NCBI GenBank assembly: GCA_030686995.1
Contig: CM060685.1
Coordinates: 28,349,204-28,413,203 of the forward strand
Source: Artemisia argyi
Lineage: Eukaryota; Streptophyta; Magnoliopsida; Asterales; Asteraceae
DNA length: 64,000 bases
Reading direction: 5' to 3'
Below the pieces are notes generated by a model that was not told the origin of the DNA, made no database searches, and was given only the letters and a program-made list of their open reading frames with translations. How positions within the stretch are numbered: the first letter of the stretch is position 1; each line of letters begins with the position of its first letter. Positions 34,753 through 46,386 of this stretch are shown here, piece after piece. The position numbers and the translations under genes are program-made.

Positions 34753-37700
34753 TGTAACACCCCCAAAATTCGATACAGCGGAAGACTCAACAAGCTTTCG
34801 GGGTGCTACGGGGATTGGTATCCAACACAAGACAATATAGAACGAGATAAAGTAAACATAATAAAAACACAACCAAAACGGGGTTTTAGAGTTTACATTC
34901 ATCCCAACATCATTCAGAGTCAGGCCCAAAATAAATAACAATAGGTCCAAATTTAATTATCAGAGTTTAGAAAATATAGATCCATAACCGTGTGCCACAG
35001 CCGAGCCTTCCAATCCAAGCATGCACCTCAACACTTAATTACCTGAGAAAACGTGCTAAAAGTCAGCTTTCGCTGGTGAGATCATAGGTTTAAGTTCAAC
35101 TAATAATATAGTGGACATGTACGCAAAACGCTTGCTAGCTAGACTAAGGATTCGCTAAAAGCCTGCGGATACCCTCCGCTCTCAATCATAACACACGGAT
35201 ACCCTTCCGTAATAACCAAAACACACGGATACCCTTCCGTGACAACATAGATATTCGGGTAACCCCCGCAATACCAATAAATACTCGGATAACCTCCGAA
35301 GTATTAATAACCTATAGGTGCACACTACAGTATCTACATAAGTCAACCTTGAATAGTACACACGAACCGCGTGACTAAAGCTGACAATAACTAATAACCA
35401 AATAAGCCAACCTTGAATAGTACACACAAAAGGTGTGACTAAAGCTGACAATAGATCCTAGTCCATACGCATAGCAAGTTTAGAAAGCATATAAAAGCGA
35501 TAATAGTCCACGTAAAATGATTTGCACGTTTCTCACCCCAATCGTTGAAAACATAGTTCAAGAATAAAAAGTGGGGCTATGACTCACCTCAAGTCCAGAA
35601 AATAGCAAGACGAGGTAGGTAGAAATAAGATGTATGATAACTCACGAAACAGCAACTACGGACTTGGCACGACCTAACAATATTAACTCTTTCAGAAATC
35701 ATTTCCTCAAATATATAATATTCCCAAACCCGGACGAGAATCCGTTTTATTTCCGAAATCCATTTCGTATTAGTTTGGTGTATTTGCGTTTGGTATCCAT
35801 ACGGGTGGTGGGTCGACTCAAAACAAACCAACAAAATCACACGTAGAAGATATAATAAACTATAGATCTAATATTAGTCCAATATATCATTTAAATAAAT
35901 CGCCAAAGTTTACCAAATCCGTCGATTTGATAATCCTCATATTTATTTACGTAATATACCGTTCCAAGATTACACCCAATCTAAAGCACATATGAAGCAC
36001 ATAGCACATAATTACTATATAGTATATATCATAGTTTAATAAATTCCTCGTATATATCGTCAAATTGGCCAGATTTCCCGATATATACACTCGCAATCTA
36101 TTACACTTTACATATACTACAACCTGTGGGCGTCGTAGGATACGATGCCCACTAATATATTCGTTTCGTATAACCAAACAACCCGGCTCAACCTTACGGT
36201 TGAGTGGTTATTTACTTATAGAAAACGTTTATATTAGTCGTCATATATCCGAGACAACACGAATGTCGCAAATAATAACTTACCTGGACCCGAGTGACAG
36301 CAATTTCGCCTAACTCAATAAATGTATCCGTTGTATATTCGAAATGACATTTTTATTAAATGTTTCATAATTGTCGGGAGTTTCCCGTTTATAACACAAT
36401 TTTTATAATAATAATACGTTTAATAATATTACGCCACTTTCGTAGCCTAATATATATCTAATCGTATTATTTGTAATACGACTCGTGATTATTATTATTA
36501 TTAATATACGCGTTTATATAGTTATATATATACGTTATTCACGTATATACTTTCATATAAACGTTCATATTATTAATAATTATTATTACGAGTTTTATTA
36601 TTCTCGTTCAAGTTTAATAGTTATTGAGTTATACGAAATGGTCATATGTCCGAGTCATGACCCTCGGCTCATTGTCCAAGTCCAACAATAAGGAAAAGTC
36701 ATAAATAATAAATCTCCGTCCAATCACAATCTCAACCACGGGCTACAACAATAAGGTCCGACTATGGTACCCGACTAACCTATCTCCGTCATCTAACGAC
36801 CGTCTCATAACCGGTCCTCATATCATATACCACTCGACAACAACTTCACAATATCAAACCATAACCAAATCCCATTCGACCCAAAGTGTTCGGCCGAGAA
36901 ATAATACCACGACAAAATAACAATAACAATAATAACCAACAATTATATAACAACTTGTTCACACTAGACAATTAATAACATTAACCAAGTTAATGTGTGG
37001 GTCGGTTTACCAAGCCGACCCGAGCCCTCGACTCACTTGAGTCTCGGCTCAATACTACGAGTCGCGAGGACTCGAACTAAACATACAACCATCACCTAGC
37101 TCACAAGAGCACCACAAAGTAGCCAAGTAATCCACTCGACCTCAAAAGGTCATCGGCAACAAAATAAGGATGCGGCTAAGAGCCGCGACCCACCGGGGTC
37201 AAACTAAGGCAACAACGAGCCCAAAGTGACCCCGAGACCTCAAGGGTCTCGGTTAGGCTCGGATTAATAATCAAGCCATCGACAAAACCATGAAACACAC
37301 GAATCCATCACCAATCGTACCCAAATCGACCCAAAGAACAAGTACTCGAGCACCAAAGCTCGGATTTACACCACACCCGGATACCAAACTTAATAGAAAA
37401 CGTTTTTCATCCAAGATCCATAAGCTTAACACGTTTTTAATTAAAAACCCATTCGGATCTCATCTTGTCGTGACTCTAGGTCACGGTTTTATTAATCATA
37501 CGAGTGAATACTCGCTCACCTTCGAACTAGAACTCCAAAACCTTGATAATCTTTCAAGAATCAATCGAAAAGTGGTGAATAAGATGGTGATTCGAAGTGA
37601 AATAACGGGTTTATAGGCGCGTGGTATAGTGGATCTAAGAGTAAAGATGATGGGGAATCGAATTATGGTGGTAGTTTAGAGTGGTGGCCGGCGGTGGCTA

Positions 37701-37849
37701 AGGTGTGGCCGGATAATTAAGGTGGCGGCTAGGGTTTAGCCAAAGAGAGGAAGAGAGTGAGGGAGATGAGAGAATAGATGAGAGAGTAAAGTGAGTTTTG
37801 GTGTTTGTGTTGTGTGTGTGGTTACAACCGGCCAAACGCCCCTTTTGTT

Positions 37850-37890
<41 letters not shown>

Positions 37891-38339
37891 GTAATAATAA
37901 TAATAATAATAATAGGAGTAATAATAATAATAATAATAATAATAAAGATATTATTACCGTTGAGCGGGTAATGTGGGTAGATGTAAAAACACGTGGCCCG
38001 AACCCGAACTCATTTTAAAATTTCCATATTACACGAGAACCTTGTAATTAATTAAAATATATAACGGACTCGTAAGACGAATCATAAAATTATGTTAGGT
38101 AATCCTAGTGCCAAAGTCAACGTAGTACCAAGTGAGAATTCAATTATACATCACCGATCACATAATCAAAGACGAATTATGAACATAATTCACGAATACC
38201 ATAACGTCATTAAATAAAATTTCCATAAAATAGGTCTTACAAGTTCGTTGTGAAATGAAAATTTCAAATAATAATTATGAACGAACTTAAGTTGAAATGC
38301 GGGTTTTAAAAATAGCTCCCTAAACTGCCAGTTGTCACA
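34753..38339 (-). repeat. Tekay LTR 3 (outer 5' LTR), 3587 bp
   Basis: Matches LTR 2 at base 36511 (C) and differs in poly-T length (35). It ends GTTGTCACA and is followed directly by the CCCAC duplication. The hairpin array is at 35165-35306. Confidence 0.93.
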
Positions 38340-38344
38340 CCCAC
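38340..38344. repeat. Target-site duplication CCCAC, right end of composite Tekay
   Basis: Second copy of the 5 bp duplication at 14608-14612. Sequence to the right continues the interrupted segment (CATATAACCCG), as in copies A and C. Confidence 0.9.
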
Positions 38345-38385
38345 CATATAACCCGAAACAAACACCCTTCGATACAAACAATCAT

Positions 38386-38693
38386 ATGGCTATGTGCATG
38401 CATATTCCTTCAACTACCATTAACCATAAAACCTTCCTAAAACCCTTAACACCAACAACAAAACCCCATTTTTCTTCACCCCATAAAACCCATTTTAGCA
38501 AAAAAAAAAACGTAGTCCAGTTTAATCATGTGCATCAAAAAGGGACCCTTAAAATAAAGGTGTTTTGAGAAGCTTAATGATAAAGAATTAGACCCAGTTC
38601 AGATTCTTGAAAATGATGGTGATTGGAATAGTGGGTTGTTCTGGGCTGTTGTTGGGTTTCTTAATCAGACTTCGAGGTCGATGTGTGATCAAG
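38386..38693 (+). pseudogene. Exon-1 fragment of transit-peptide-like protein, copy B (best start and donor)
   Basis: It starts ATG GCT at 38386 (MAMCMHIPSTTINHKTFLKPL), a better plant start context than in A and C. The N-terminus is Ser/Thr/Lys/His/Pro-rich, transit-peptide-like. A run of four T at about 38564-38567 (three in A and C) adds one base and breaks the frame after LKIKVF. In the continued frame the sequence is EKLNDKELDPVQILENDGDW...FWAVVGFLNQTSRSMCDQ, followed by a consensus donor (GTGAGT at 38694). No downstream exon is found, so this is a gene fragment. The family is not recognised. Confidence 0.5.
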
Positions 38694-38740
38694 GTGAGTG
38701 TTTTATATATTGGCGTATTGAGATTTGGAAAAACTTAAGA

Positions 38741-38966
38741 GGGTGTTTGTTTAAGCTTATATGTGGCTTATAGGCGTATTTGTTTTTCGGCTTGTATTTT
38801 ATAAGCCCAAAGTTTCTGGCTTATTTTGAGACTTGTAGGCTTATATGATAAACTAATACTTATAAGCCCGTAAGTCTCAAAATAAACCGGAAAATTGGAG
38901 CTTATGAAATATAAGCCGATATCAAATAAGCTCATAAGCGCACATATAAGCTTAGACAAACAACCC
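38741..38966. mobile_element. MITE with GGGTGTTTGT ends, copy B
   Basis: The ends read GGGTGTTTGTTTAAGCTTAT and, complemented, GGGTTGTTTGTCTAAGCTTA, an inverted repeat of about 30 bp around an interior that is itself rich in inverted GGCTTAT/ATAAGCC motifs. An outer inverted repeat (ATTGAGATTTGGAAAA at about 38716 and its complement near 39070) surrounds it. It has no ORF. The same element is at 44054-44280 in copy C. Confidence 0.65.
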
Positions 38967-39675
38967 CTAGAAGCCCACCTTTTCTTAGTTTGTGAGCTTA
39001 TCACCTTGAGCATACGGATGTAAGTAACTAGTAAGGCATAAGCTCGTAAAATTTGAGCTTAACAGCTTTTCCAAATCTCAATAAGGCGATAAGACCATAT
39101 AATAACTAATCCATGCACCCTTAAACTAGGGATAATGTATGATAAGCACCAAAGTGTTTTAACTTTCTATATTGAAACTGTCATGTGTATTGAAGTTACT
39201 AAATAGCTGGTGAATTATGTATATATGGCAAAACCCTAGTTCATATAAGTGTTGCCCTAATCTCAATGTTGCATTAACCACCCCTTAATAATATTCATAT
39301 TTCACACACACACCAATAATTTCACATACGATATACAAAAGTTTTTATGCAATGAGGATACTAAAATAAACGTTTATAAACAATATATTTGTATATTTCT
39401 AATAATTAAAAATGCTAGACGAGTAGTCATTCATAGCGACGAGATTTTATAGCGACTATTTGATTATGGTTATGATGTTTTGGTAAAGTTTTATGTATAC
39501 AACCACAAACTATTATAATATAACGTTTATGAAACACACATATAGAGACTTAAAAGAAAATGTCGGAGCACAAAGACCATAAGATGAATGAGTTTGCTAC
39601 TAGCGTTTGGCAGGTGGAGAGATAGGGCCAGGATACCCAAGATGTTCATAAATATAATTAAAGATATTGATTATA

Positions 39676-40119
39676 CTAGACGAGTACCCGTGCATAGCAA
39701 CGAAATTTTATAGGGAAAAATAATTTTAGTGATAAAAATAGTTTATAGGTTATAAACGAAAAATAATAAAAGTTTGAGAATTTGGGGATTAAACATAATG
39801 TTTTGAAACCCGGTTCGACCTGGGCGGTTCAACTGGTTGAACATTTCCGGTCAACCTGACGGGTTGGGCCGAAAAATCGAGTCAAATTAAACTGAGTCAA
39901 CCCGCCGGGTTTGAAGCGTCTCGAGTTAACCCGGTTTTCGATGTATATTAATAATTTCCTTTTGAAACATATGTTTCAACATTTCATTTTTTAGTTTTAA
40001 CATTTCCTTTATTTTGATGTTTTAAGTTTTTTTTTACCTAATAAAAAAATTTTAACATTTCACATATTGACTTTTTCATCTTTTCACATTGACCATTTTG
40101 CTTTTATATATAGTATAGA
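39676..40119 (-). mobile_element. Non-autonomous Helitron, 444 bp (copy C)
   Basis: Orthologue of 11218-11667. The minus-strand start is TCTATACTATATATAAAAG and the 3' end is CTAG, lying between A and T. No coding sequence. Confidence 0.75.
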
Positions 40120-40745
40120 TATAGTATAGCAGGGCGCGGGTACCCTTAGACGATTAACAGGAGAAATAGGTCTCGATGAGACCTGATTCACTAGTTTGTA
40201 TCGGTTTCAATGGGTCCTCTCTAGTTCATTTTCGGATGACTTTCTTGGTTAGCCGAACCGAAGGCGACACCGGTTCCCAGTTGAACCAGTTGGTTTGGTC
40301 CGTTTTTCAAAACTATATGTATCATCAACTTGTTAGTTTGTATGAAACTTTGTGATTTTTTATTAATTTGTATAATGTATATAATAACATGTACTTTTTA
40401 TTTTTGGGTGTTTTAAAAATAGAATTAATTAGTGTATTTAATTATTTTATATTTTTGGTTATGTTGTAGCTTGTTTAAATTGTACATTATAAAATTTTTA
40501 TTGTACTTTTTAATAAGGGGTGTTTTAATTGGTTGTTTTTAATTTGACAGATATGCTTTTAATTGGTTGTACAATGTAAATAAATTATTGTACTTTTAAG
40601 TAATATGGTGTTTTAATAAGAATATTAATTACGTTATACATTTCTCTCATCTTTGATTTTAACATTTCACTTTTCAATGTTTGACCATTTTATAGTTTCT
40701 GATTAATTGTGATTGGTAGCAATATTAGACAATTTATTTTAAGCA

Positions 40746-41481
40746 CTAGCAGAGTCCCCGTGCGATGCAGCTGCGGGGACCCTGTAATTTAATTTTTTCG
40801 GCTAATAATTTATTTTATTTGTACGTTTTTTGGCAATAGTTTTACTGATTAGTTTTTTAAAGCAAAAGTTTGATGAAATTTTTCTTAGTTTGTATTATTT
40901 TATTTATTATTTATTTTATTTTTTTTTGTTTAGTAGTTTGCTTGATTTGTACAATATGTGAACATATTTTAGTTTATTACGTTCATTTTGACAATAAATT
41001 TACAGATATCAAAAATTTCGTTTAGCTCGTATTCGTTCGGGCTCAAGCTCGTTGGCTCGTGTCTGTTCGGGCTCGAGCTCGTTTGATCCATGCCCGTTCG
41101 GGCTCGAGCCCATTTGGCCAATTGCCCGTTCGGGTTTGAATATTTGTATAACATGCTTTATTATTTGTATTAGTGACATTTAATGCAGGAATTGTGTTTA
41201 AGTTGGTTGTACAATATGCTTGATAAGTTGTATTTCTTATGTAAGAGATGTTTTAATAAGTGCATTAATTGTATTTATTAACCAGTTAATTACTTGTATT
41301 TAATGTATATAATGATTTATTTATTGTATTAATGTTAGTATTAATTGTATGTTAGAATTAAATATGAGGGGAATTTCTATAAGTAGCATTGGTTGTTGTA
41401 CTTATAGCTTTAGAAGTTGTATTGCTTAATTTTAAGTATTTCTATTAATAGTAGGCATTCCTCCGTTATAATATAGTATGA
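40746..41481 (-). mobile_element. Non-autonomous Helitron, 736 bp, complete
   Basis: On the minus strand it begins TCATACTATATTATAA (41481) and ends with a GC hairpin (GTCCCCG...CGGGGAC), four bases, then CTAG at 40749-40746. Flanking bases are A and T. Copy B has the uninterrupted AT at about 12253, and copy A carries the same insertion (1-653). It holds a TTCGGGCTCGAGC minisatellite (about 41030-41140) and no RepHel gene. Confidence 0.85.
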
Positions 41482-42884
41482 TAAGTCAAAGGTTTTGAAA
41501 TTTAAAGGGGTATTTTGGGTATACAACATCACTCATTTTTAAGTTATAAGAAAAATCTTTTTCTCTTTATAAGTAGCACAAATATTTATTAAAACTGCAT
41601 GTCCGATAACTTATTTTGTTTAAATGAAATTTTTGTTTCTTTTTTTAGTTGATTAAATATTGGATCCGGCCCTATGATATGATAAACATCAAGGGTATAA
41701 AATAACTTTTGTAAAAACACTTTTTGCGGGTTGCGTAATATTCACGTGTAAGAATAGAAGGTGAGATATATATTTTTTAATCATTCTACCCATCTGTTTG
41801 TCAACCCTCCTAATGGGAGAGGGAAATGCGTCATAAAATATACACAATAGATGTAATTCACAAATAAGCTTATACAAAAACACAAGAAAAAAATGGATAC
41901 ATAGAACTTAGAAAGGTACAAGTTAGCCACATTTTCATGTAATTATCCCATGAATATATTAGAAGGTATCGATTGGCAAGAAACATACATGATAAAAAAA
42001 TATATAGCGCAGACTACCTAGCTGAAGATCGAGAGAATTTTACAACTTGTTCTTTTGATCGAAATTTAAATCACAATTTGGACTTAACTTTTTAACCTTT
42101 GTTATATATTTATCCAAATAAAATCTATGGCTTGAATTTTATGAAGCAACACCTTAGCCAAAATTACACATACGGTTTGTGTTATTAAATTTAATTTATC
42201 ATTCAGATCGAAAACCCCATAGAAACCATATTGCAATCTAGATCACAACATCTAAAATCTTTTATGTGCACGTTGCTTGAAAACTGGTATGCCATGACAT
42301 TAAACCATAATTGCAAAACTGGACCGCATCGAAACCTATGACCAATCACTCTAAAACTTTAGACCACACCAGAAAATAGAAATTATGTGAATCATCTTCA
42401 AATTGATTGCACATTAATTAGACCCCACAATATTGGTTATAGTTGTTTATGAGCCAATTTGGAATGAGTAAGGAACTGATATATCAAAAATCATGGATAC
42501 ATAATGTTTACCTATCGCGGTATAAGATTCTCCCACTTAAAAGTTTGACACTACACTGAAGCAATCTCGTATCTAACTCGATTATTAATAACCTCACTGT
42601 GAATTTGCTGCTTCCAATTAGGCGATCAGATTGTGGAGGAAAGAGAAGATTAGCTATATTGTGATGCATGGTTTCGTTCAACATCTATGCAAAACATTTG
42701 TTTTATTAGGATCTATTTAGAAAAACTTAACGGCAAGCTTTGAAATAGATCAACTTGAGCCAAAATAAAACTTGTTTAAATTAAAGAGGCGCGATATATA
42801 GCAAATTAAATTATTTAGATTCGCTACTAGATTCATGAGGGCGTCCACTAATTGCAAAAGTTTGAGTGCAGCTGACTATCCTAA

Positions 42885-43434
42885 AAATTTTAATGTATTT
42901 GTCCCTAATAAGGTAAGTATGTTCGGAGGGACATTCAAGGTAGTATACAGAACCCTCCATATCATAAATGAGCAAGAAAATGGGAATTTTGATAAGTAAC
43001 CATTATTTTGAATAAAGACACGACTAGTTAGAACAAACTTGCATTATGTCAATCAGGTAAATATCATTTCTTGGAGGATCACAAATCAAAGATTGGCAAC
43101 TATAATCAACTTGGATCATTAGGGTATTGACCTACACGTAGTCCGTTGCCCAATTTGAGATAATGATCTCGAGACGGATAAGAACATCTTTGTCAAATAT
43201 TGTGTTGCAAAAACTACATGGAAATAAGGTTTTAACTTCCGGAATATACACAACATTCACATTGAAACCCTTAAGAATATGTTTACTTTTGCAAGTCTTG
43301 CTAATGTTCCAGCAACAACTTCCATCTTGCTTGAAGTCGTTGCTCAATCCGCTCTATAGATTCTTTGGCGTTTTTGGAATGAATCTAACTTCAACTTGTT
43401 AAGGAAAATAGTCAAGCTATGGTCAACTAATATG
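42885..43434 (+). pseudogene. LINE zf-RVT remnant, copy C
   Basis: Nearly identical to the copy A remnant (2675-3205), with the same frame breaks and the terminal LWRFWNESNF block near 43360-43395. It is a decayed LINE 3' fragment. Confidence 0.6.
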
Positions 43435-43636
43435 TGAAGGACCAATGTTGACAATATCTCAATGATATTTGTGCTGATTTTAAGTTTTGTTGAAGTTTGC
43501 AATGTGTGGAAAGATGAAGGGCTAATCTTATGAAAGTGAGCTTATGAAACACAAGCCCAACCAAATAAGCCAAAAGCCCACTATATAACCCGAAACAAGC
43601 AACCTTCGATACAAACAATCATATGACTATGTGTAT

Positions 43637-43930
43637 ATGCATATTCCTTCAACTACCATTAACCATGAAACCTTCCTTAAACCCTTAACACCGACAAAAC
43701 CCCATTTTTCTTCACTCCATAAAACCCATTTTAGCAAACAAAACATAGTCCAGTTTAATGATGTTCATCAAAAAGGGAACCTTAAAATAAAGGTATTTGA
43801 GAAGCTTAATGATAAAGAATTAGACCCAGTTCAGATTCTTGAACATGATGGTGATTGGAGTAGTGGGTTGTTTTGGGCTGTTGTTGGGTTTCTTAATCAG
43901 ACTTCAGTGTTTTGTGATGTTGGTGTTTGA
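43637..43930 (+). pseudogene. Exon-1 fragment of transit-peptide-like protein, copy C
   Basis: Like copy A, with start at ATG 43637. It keeps Trp in HDGDWSSGLFW, where A has Cys. The frame ends in TSVFCDVGV and a stop, at sequence absent from copy B, so the original splice donor has been replaced. Probably not functional. Confidence 0.5.
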
Positions 43931-44053
43931 TAAAATGTACAAGTAAATACGGGCGGAGCCACAAAGTTATGGTCGAGGGGGTAAACTGTAGAAGTAAGGA
44001 TGTTTATAGAGTTATGGCCTTATTGGCATATTGAGATTTGGAAAAACTTAAGA

Positions 44054-44280
44054 GGGTGTTTGTTTAAGCTTATATGTGGCTTACAAGGGTATTTGTTTTT
44101 TGGCTTATATGTTATATAAGCCCCAATTTGCTGGCTTATTTTGAGACTTGTGGGCTTATATGATAAACTAATACTTATAAGCCCATAAATTTCAAAATAA
44201 GCCAGAAAATTGAAGCTTATGAAATATAAGCCGATATCAAATAAGCTCATAAGCCCACATATAAGCTTAAACAAATACCC
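44054..44280. mobile_element. MITE with GGGTGTTTGT ends, copy C
   Basis: Terminal inverted repeats GGGTGTTTGTTTAAGCTTAT and, complemented, GGGTATTTGTTTAAGCTTAT. An outer inverted pair lies at 44030-44045 and 44389-44405. It has no coding capacity. Confidence 0.7.
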
Positions 44281-44425
44281 GCTAATAGCTAACCTTTTCT
44301 TAATTTGTGAGCTTATCACCTTGAGCTTATGGATGCACGTAAATAGTCAAGGCATAAGCTCGTATGCCGAAAAATTGAGCTCATCAGCTTTTCCAAATCT
44401 CAGTAAGCCGAAAAGACCATATAAT

Positions 44426-44794
44426 TGATAAATCGATTATGCTTGCACAGGTTTTATCAGACACAAGATTCACAAGATTGACAAAGAAATGATTCTATAA
44501 TAAGTACAACATAAAAGTGTTTACATTGTATTTCTGGACACAAATAAAACGTTACATTGTATCTCCTATTTATACTAAACCAATGGTTGCCATTTGAACC
44601 ATCGTGACTGATCCAATAGGTGTGTTCAAAGAGACACAACCTTTCGGTAATAAACAGAAAATAACCAACTTAACTAATAACTAACTTTAACTACCAACCG
44701 CTATTCGGTTATAAACTATTTATCATACAATATTAGTCCTTTAAATATCTTTATTTACATATGTACAAGACTTATGCAATTACAAGGTCCAACA
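44426..44794 (-). repeat. 3' LTR of the 1.6 kb element
   Basis: In plus orientation it runs from TGATAAATCG to AAGGTCCAACA. It has a small insertion (TTTTA) near 44451 relative to the other LTR. Confidence 0.88.
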
Positions 44795-45653
44795 TTTTCC
44801 CCCTTAATTGCTTAAGTCTTGTTCTTCGAATCTTCATATTCTCCGCGTTAGTATCACCAACTCCAACAAACTTTCTGTTTTTCTTTCGATGTTCACCAAG
44901 TTGTTTGTTGTTGTTGTCTCGTTGTTGTTTAATTGTCCGCTTCTTCCCTTTCTTTTGTATCGAATCCAGTTTTCTTCCACAACCAAACGAGTATCCTTTA
45001 TCTTTCCGGTGTTACTAACTTGTTCCTCATGTTGGTATCTTCTTTTTTGTCGACTTGAATTCCTCTTTCTCAAACCGTGTTCTAGAACTTCTTGTTCTCG
45101 GTTTTTCTTCCAAAATATTCAAATAATGTTTTCGTTGTTTCTTTTGTCTTGAATTCCAAATTCCTCTCCACAAAATACTTTGAAGTCTCTTCGGTGTTCT
45201 TTTCCAAAAAACGAATTGGTTTTTTTTCTCTTTCACATTGCCTTCTAATTCTGACTCCATACTTGTTCTCTTTGTTCATTCCATTTGCTCCAACCTTCAC
45301 TGCACTATCCTTCTGGCCTGGTGGGTCCCTGGCTTCTGCAACGTACTACTTTCTCCCACTTCTGTTGGCTTTTCACCCCAAGGAACTTTTGCAGTTTCAT
45401 GGCATATCACTATTAAATTAATGAACTTCCTATAGCAATCTGTTATTGCTTTCTTTTCACCATATTTAAGGCCTTGAAATTACGCAATGGTCTTTCATTT
45501 GTCACTGGTTTTCTTGTCACCGAGTCTCTTCCGTTCCCAACGTGTTTCCCTTGGTGTCTTTTCCCTCTTTTGATCTTGATGATCAAAACTTGAATCACTT
45601 CTTGTAATCTTGCAACCTTCGGTCTTGATTTGTTTTTCCCAGGTTTGAACCTT

Positions 45654-45669
45654 TGGCTCTTGATACCAC
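45654..45669 (-). other. Primer-binding site of the 1.6 kb element
   Basis: Sense TGGTATCAAGAGCCA, one base inside the right LTR. Confidence 0.85.
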
Positions 45670-45670
45670 T

Positions 45671-46032
45671 GATAAATCGATTATGCTTGCACAGTCAGAC
45701 ACAAGATTCACAAGATTGACAAAGAAATGATTATATAATAACTACAACATAAAAGTGTTTAAATTGTATTTTTGGACACACATAAAACGTTACATTGTAT
45801 CTCCTATTTAAACTAAACCAATGGTTGCCATTTGAACTATCGTGACTGATCGAATAGGTGTATTCCAAGAGACACAACCTTTCGGTAATAAACAGAAAAT
45901 AACCAACTTAACTAATAACTAACTTTAACTACCAACCGCTATTTGGTTATAAACTATTTATCAAACAATATTGGTCATTTAACTATCGTTATTTACATAT
46001 GTACAAGACTTATGCAATTACATGGTCCAACA
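45671..46032 (-). repeat. 5' LTR of the 1.6 kb element
   Basis: Direct repeat of 44426-44794, with several substitutions and small indels. Confidence 0.88.
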
Positions 46033-46087
46033 ATAATAACTAATCCATACACCCCTAACTTTCTATATTGAAACCGTCATGTGTATT

Positions 46088-46385
46088 TGTTAGCCTCACT
46101 CTTTTTATAAAGATAACGTGACACAAGTGAATTGGACTAGATATGATTAGTGTTGCACCCTCAGGGACTAATGTTGTAAATGAGGCAACCTTGTAGTGAG
46201 ATAGAGCCTATAAATACCCTTCATGACTCTCCATGAGGGGTGTGGGAAATTTTGTAAGCTTCATTCATTTCCCAATCTAATATACACATAGTATTCTCCA
46301 CCTTTCTCTCTCTACTTTCTCTCTCTAGAACCATGATGTATTTCGATCAACCGCGACCTCTGGACGGTGTTTCTTGTTGTTAACA
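46088..46385 (+). repeat. Copia-like 5' LTR, 298 bp
   Basis: It begins TGTTAGCCTC and ends GTTGTTAACA, so its ends form a TGTTA/TAACA inverted repeat. A TATA box (TATAAATA, about 46211) sits two-fifths of the way in, followed by C/T-rich CTCTCTCT tracts typical of plant 5' untranslated DNA. A primer-binding site follows directly. Its partner LTR is not in the window. Confidence 0.75.
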
Positions 46386-46386
46386 A

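Larger units (their letters stand above)
14613..38339 (-). mobile_element. Composite Ty3/gypsy Tekay chromovirus: LTR-internal-LTR-internal-LTR
   Basis: Three LTRs (14613-18200, 24682-28271, 34753-38339) alternate with two internal regions of exactly 6481 bp. Only the outer ends carry the CCCAC duplication, so the array occupies a single integration site. The sense strand is minus. The internal order is PBS, an acidic upstream ORF, gag, protease, RT, RNase H, integrase, chromodomain-like tail and polypurine tract, the layout of chromoviruses. The long LTRs, the methionine-tRNA primer site and the chromodomain-like C-terminus point to the Tekay/Del lineage. I read only two base differences between the internal regions (18823/28894 and 22170/32241). 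The LTRs differ by one base (16371) and by poly-T length (36, 38 and 35). Confidence 0.93.
38345..39221 (+). repeat. Segmental duplication copy B, right part
   Basis: Continuation of the segment after the Tekay. It aligns with copy C at 43574-43880 and 44028-44425 plus 46033-46085. It retains the uninterrupted site (about 39092-39105) into which the small LTR element inserted in copy C. It joins copy C head to tail near 39221. Confidence 0.85.
44426..46032 (-). mobile_element. Small non-autonomous LTR retrotransposon, 1.6 kb
   Basis: LTRs 44426-44794 and 45671-46032 (369 and 362 bp) flank an 876 bp interior. The target duplication ATAAT is at 44421-44425 and 46033-46037. Copy B keeps the uninterrupted CATATAATAACTAATCC at about 39092-39110, a true empty site. 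On the minus strand the PBS reads TGGTATCAAGAGCCA (methionine-tRNA type) and the polypurine tract AAGGGGGAAAA precedes the 3' LTR. The interior has only short, unrecognised ORFs, so it depends on other elements. It differs in sequence from the element at 3937-5798. Confidence 0.9.
39222..46087 (+). repeat. Segmental duplication copy C
   Basis: It begins with the same block as copy B (AAAACCCTAGTTCAT). The left part up to 40745 pairs with B; the 736 bp Helitron is shared with A; 41482-44027 is nearly identical to A; 44028-44425 and 46033-46085 pair with B. It is interrupted by the 1.6 kb LTR element and is ended at 46088 by a Copia-like LTR. The stretches 39222-39675 and 40120-40745 contain no supportable gene. 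Confidence 0.85.

Noticed and set aside
44808..45152. Overlapping ORFs on both strands inside the 1.6 kb LTR element
   Set aside because: They are Phe/Ser/Leu-rich on one strand and Lys/Glu-rich on the other, as expected from T-rich DNA. No Gag or Pol motif was seen.
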